A stretch of 7,786 nt of DNA from Candidatus Sumerlaeota bacterium (lineage in GTDB: Bacteria > Sumerlaeota > Sumerlaeia > MWCT01). Made by a program: the position numbers and the translations under genes. The notes under the pieces are model-generated. The model was not told the origin of the DNA. It made no database searches and saw only the letters and a list, made by a program, of their open reading frames with translations. The DNA is taken from NCBI GenBank assembly GCA_026398545.1, contig JAPLSR010000306.1:1-7786 (forward strand), in the 5' to 3' direction. This document shows, piece after piece, positions 6,218 to 7,786 of the stretch. The stretch's first letter is position 1. Each line of letters opens with the position of its first letter.

Positions 6218-7759
6218 ATGACTAAATGGAAAAAAACAGCGCTCATTTTTCTCTCCCTGATTCTGGCGCATTGCGCAATGATGAGAAAGACAGCGCCTGT
6301 GCGCCCGGATGCGGAATCGGAACTGAAGGCGGAAATCCTTTCCCATGTTGCCGCACCTGAGACACAGAACGCATTCTGGGGCATGGAAATCAGACGCCTC
6401 GGCGCAACTGAGCCGTTTCTCGCCCTGAATGAGGGGCGCAACTTCATGCCCGCATCAAACATGAAACTCTATACCACCTCCGCCGCCTTCTGCCTCCTCG
6501 GAAAGGACTTCCGATTTGAAACACCCATCTCCCACACAGGGGAAATCGACAAGGATGGGGTCCTGCGAGGCGATGTCATCATCTATGGGAAAGGCGACCC
6601 CTCTATCTCGGGACGCTACCGCAAGGGCATCACAACGGACAGTATTATGAAGGATTGGGTTGCGGCTCTGCGCAAAAAGGGCATAAAATCCATCGAGGGA
6701 AACATCTTCGGCGACGATGATTATTTCGTGGACAACGATATCGCGGGCTCCTGGGAGTATGACGAGCTCTCTTACTGGTATGCCGCACCGTCATCCGCCC
6801 TTTCCATAAATGACAACCTCTATGACATGACAATATACCCCGGAGCGGCGGTGGGGACAAGGGCTCGACTGGTCACTGCCCCGCCAATAGACTATGTGAC
6901 CTTCCAGAATGATGTGATAACGACCGTTGCGGGTGCCCGCAGGCATATTGATTTCCGCCGCGGGGTGGATAATAACAACGTCCGCATATTCGGGCATATT
7001 CCGATTGGCGGAAGGCGCTGGCGGGACAGGGGATGTGTTTTCAACCCGACACTATACACCGCCACGCTCTTTCAGGAATCCCTCACAAGCGAGGGCATAA
7101 GCGTCAGCGGGCGCGCCTACGACTTAGACACATTCAGCGATGCGGAGAAGGAAATTTTGCGCCGCGACGACCGCGTCCTCTATGTCCACGTCTCCCCGCC
7201 GCTCTCAGATATTATCAAAATCGTGAACAAGCCCAGCCAGAATTTTTATGCCGATATGTTTCTCAAGACGCTTGGGCGGCGCTTCCGCGGCAAGGGGAGT
7301 TTTGAGTCGGGGGCGCTTGTGGTGAAGGACTTTTTGAAAAATATCGGCGCGCCGGATGTGGAGAGTATCCGCATGAATGACGGCTCTGGCTTGAGCCGCT
7401 GCGACCTCGTCCAGCCCCGCCAGACCCAGCATCTCCTGCAATATATGGCGACACGCCCCGATTTTGAGGCGTTCTACGATTCTCTCGCCATTGCGGGAAT
7501 TGATGGCACTATCGGCGGACGCATGAATGAACCGCCCGCAAAAAATAATGTGCATGCCAAGACCGGCTTCATCGGGAATGTGCGCTCGCTCTCCGGTTAC
7601 CTCGATGACCAGAATGGCGACCGCTGGGTCTTCTCTATCATGTGCAACCAATACACCATACCCGTCTCAAGGGTGGACCACATCATTGACAACATCTGCC
7701 AGGCACTTGTGAGATTCAAAACATCCGCTGGGGAATCACCAACTCGCGCCCGACACTGA
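6218..7759 (+). CDS. dacB: D-alanyl-D-alanine carboxypeptidase/endopeptidase, peptidase family S13 (PBP4 type)
   Basis: A periplasmic penicillin-binding enzyme that removes the terminal D-Ala from stem peptides and/or cuts D-Ala-mDAP cross-links. The 513-residue length is normal for S13. It has a lysine-rich N-terminus (TKWKK) followed by a hydrophobic core (8-17) ending LAHC, C19. This resembles a lipobox but has His at -1, so lipidation is doubtful and simple cleavage or an anchored signal is possible. Catalytic motifs are all present and in order: SNMK with S80 and K83, SQN at 340-342 (in NKPSQNFYADMF) and KTG at 448-450. The S13 hallmark NDGSGLSR lies at 388-395. Between SxxK and SxN lies the long insertion usual for the family, including GDVIIYGKGDPS and SALSINDN. 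The C-terminal ARARH-type tail is short and polar. It is transcribed away from the GHL10-amidase gene, consistent with a shared peptidoglycan-remodelling role. No stem-loop terminator is visible in the 27 bases after the stop. Confidence 0.95.
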   Translation: MTKWKKTALIFLSLILAHCAMMRKTAPVRPDAESELKAEILSHVAAPETQNAFWGMEIRRLGATEPFLALNEGRNFMPASNMKLYTTSAAFCLLGKDFRFETPISHTGEIDKDGVLRGDVIIYGKGDPSISGRYRKGITTDSIMKDWVAALRKKGIKSIEGNIFGDDDYFVDNDIAGSWEYDELSYWYAAPSSALSINDNLYDMTIYPGAAVGTRARLVTAPPIDYVTFQNDVITTVAGARRHIDFRRGVDNNNVRIFGHIPIGGRRWRDRGCVFNPTLYTATLFQESLTSEGISVSGRAYDLDTFSDAEKEILRRDDRVLYVHVSPPLSDIIKIVNKPSQNFYADMFLKTLGRRFRGKGSFESGALVVKDFLKNIGAPDVESIRMNDGSGLSRCDLVQPRQTQHLLQYMATRPDFEAFYDSLAIAGIDGTIGGRMNEPPAKNNVHAKTGFIGNVRSLSGYLDDQNGDRWVFSIMCNQYTIPVSRVDHIIDNICQALVRFKTSAGESPTRARH

Positions 7760-7786
7760 ACCCTTTTCAAGAAACGCTTGACATGC

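Noticed and set aside
7778..7783. Perfect TTGACA -35 hexamer at the right edge
   Set aside because: The -10 position would lie beyond the window, so a promoter for a downstream gene cannot be supported.

Overview
The window looks like chromosomal DNA from an uncultured Gram-negative-type (diderm) bacterium. The evidence is two exported peptidoglycan enzymes with N-terminal export signals, Shine-Dalgarno sites, and sigma70-like TTGACT boxes. Base composition looks moderately GC-rich by eye, and I did not compute it. I cannot assign a phylum from the sequence alone. No rRNA, tRNA, CRISPR array or phage gene is visible.

Left part (1-1291, + strand): the 3' part of a gene for a tandemly duplicated alpha/beta-hydrolase-fold protein. 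The reading frame stays open to the left edge, so the first domain lacks its N-terminal half and nucleophile here, while the second domain is complete. It is followed directly (1292-1492) by a short reading frame resembling a decayed RHS/YD-repeat fragment, then about 100 bases with no recognisable gene.

Middle part (1597-2652): a perfect 33-bp inverted repeat brackets one minus-strand gene for a 304-residue PIN-fold-like protein. The acidic residues of a PIN nuclease lie at the two ends of this protein, with about 190 mostly helical-looking residues between them. The gene uses the left repeat for its last codons and stop. Its promoter region carries a 17-bp palindrome overlapping the -10. 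This has the shape of a small mobile or defence/toxin-type cassette without a transposase, and is the most unusual part of the window.

Right part (2692-7759): a divergent pair of cell-wall genes. On the minus strand is a 1104-residue exported multidomain enzyme. It has an N-terminal GHL10/DUF187 glycoside-hydrolase-like barrel, a chain of beta-rich modules including a carboxypeptidase-regulatory-like fold and an SH3b-like module, and a C-terminal zinc Amidase_3 domain with all expected ligands. On the plus strand is a 513-residue S13 (PBP4/DacB-type) D-alanyl-D-alanine carboxypeptidase/endopeptidase with intact SxxK, SxN and KTG motifs. The 211-bp gap between them has an 11-bp TTGACT-containing box in mirror orientation at both promoters.

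Taken together, the right half is a peptidoglycan-remodelling module. DacB would trim or cut stem peptides, the amidase domain would strip peptides from glycan, and the GHL10 domain is a candidate for cutting the resulting peptide-free (denuded) glycan, by analogy with Escherichia coli DigH (YddW). That last step is inference. The left half is an unrelated hydrolase followed by a decay and insertion zone.
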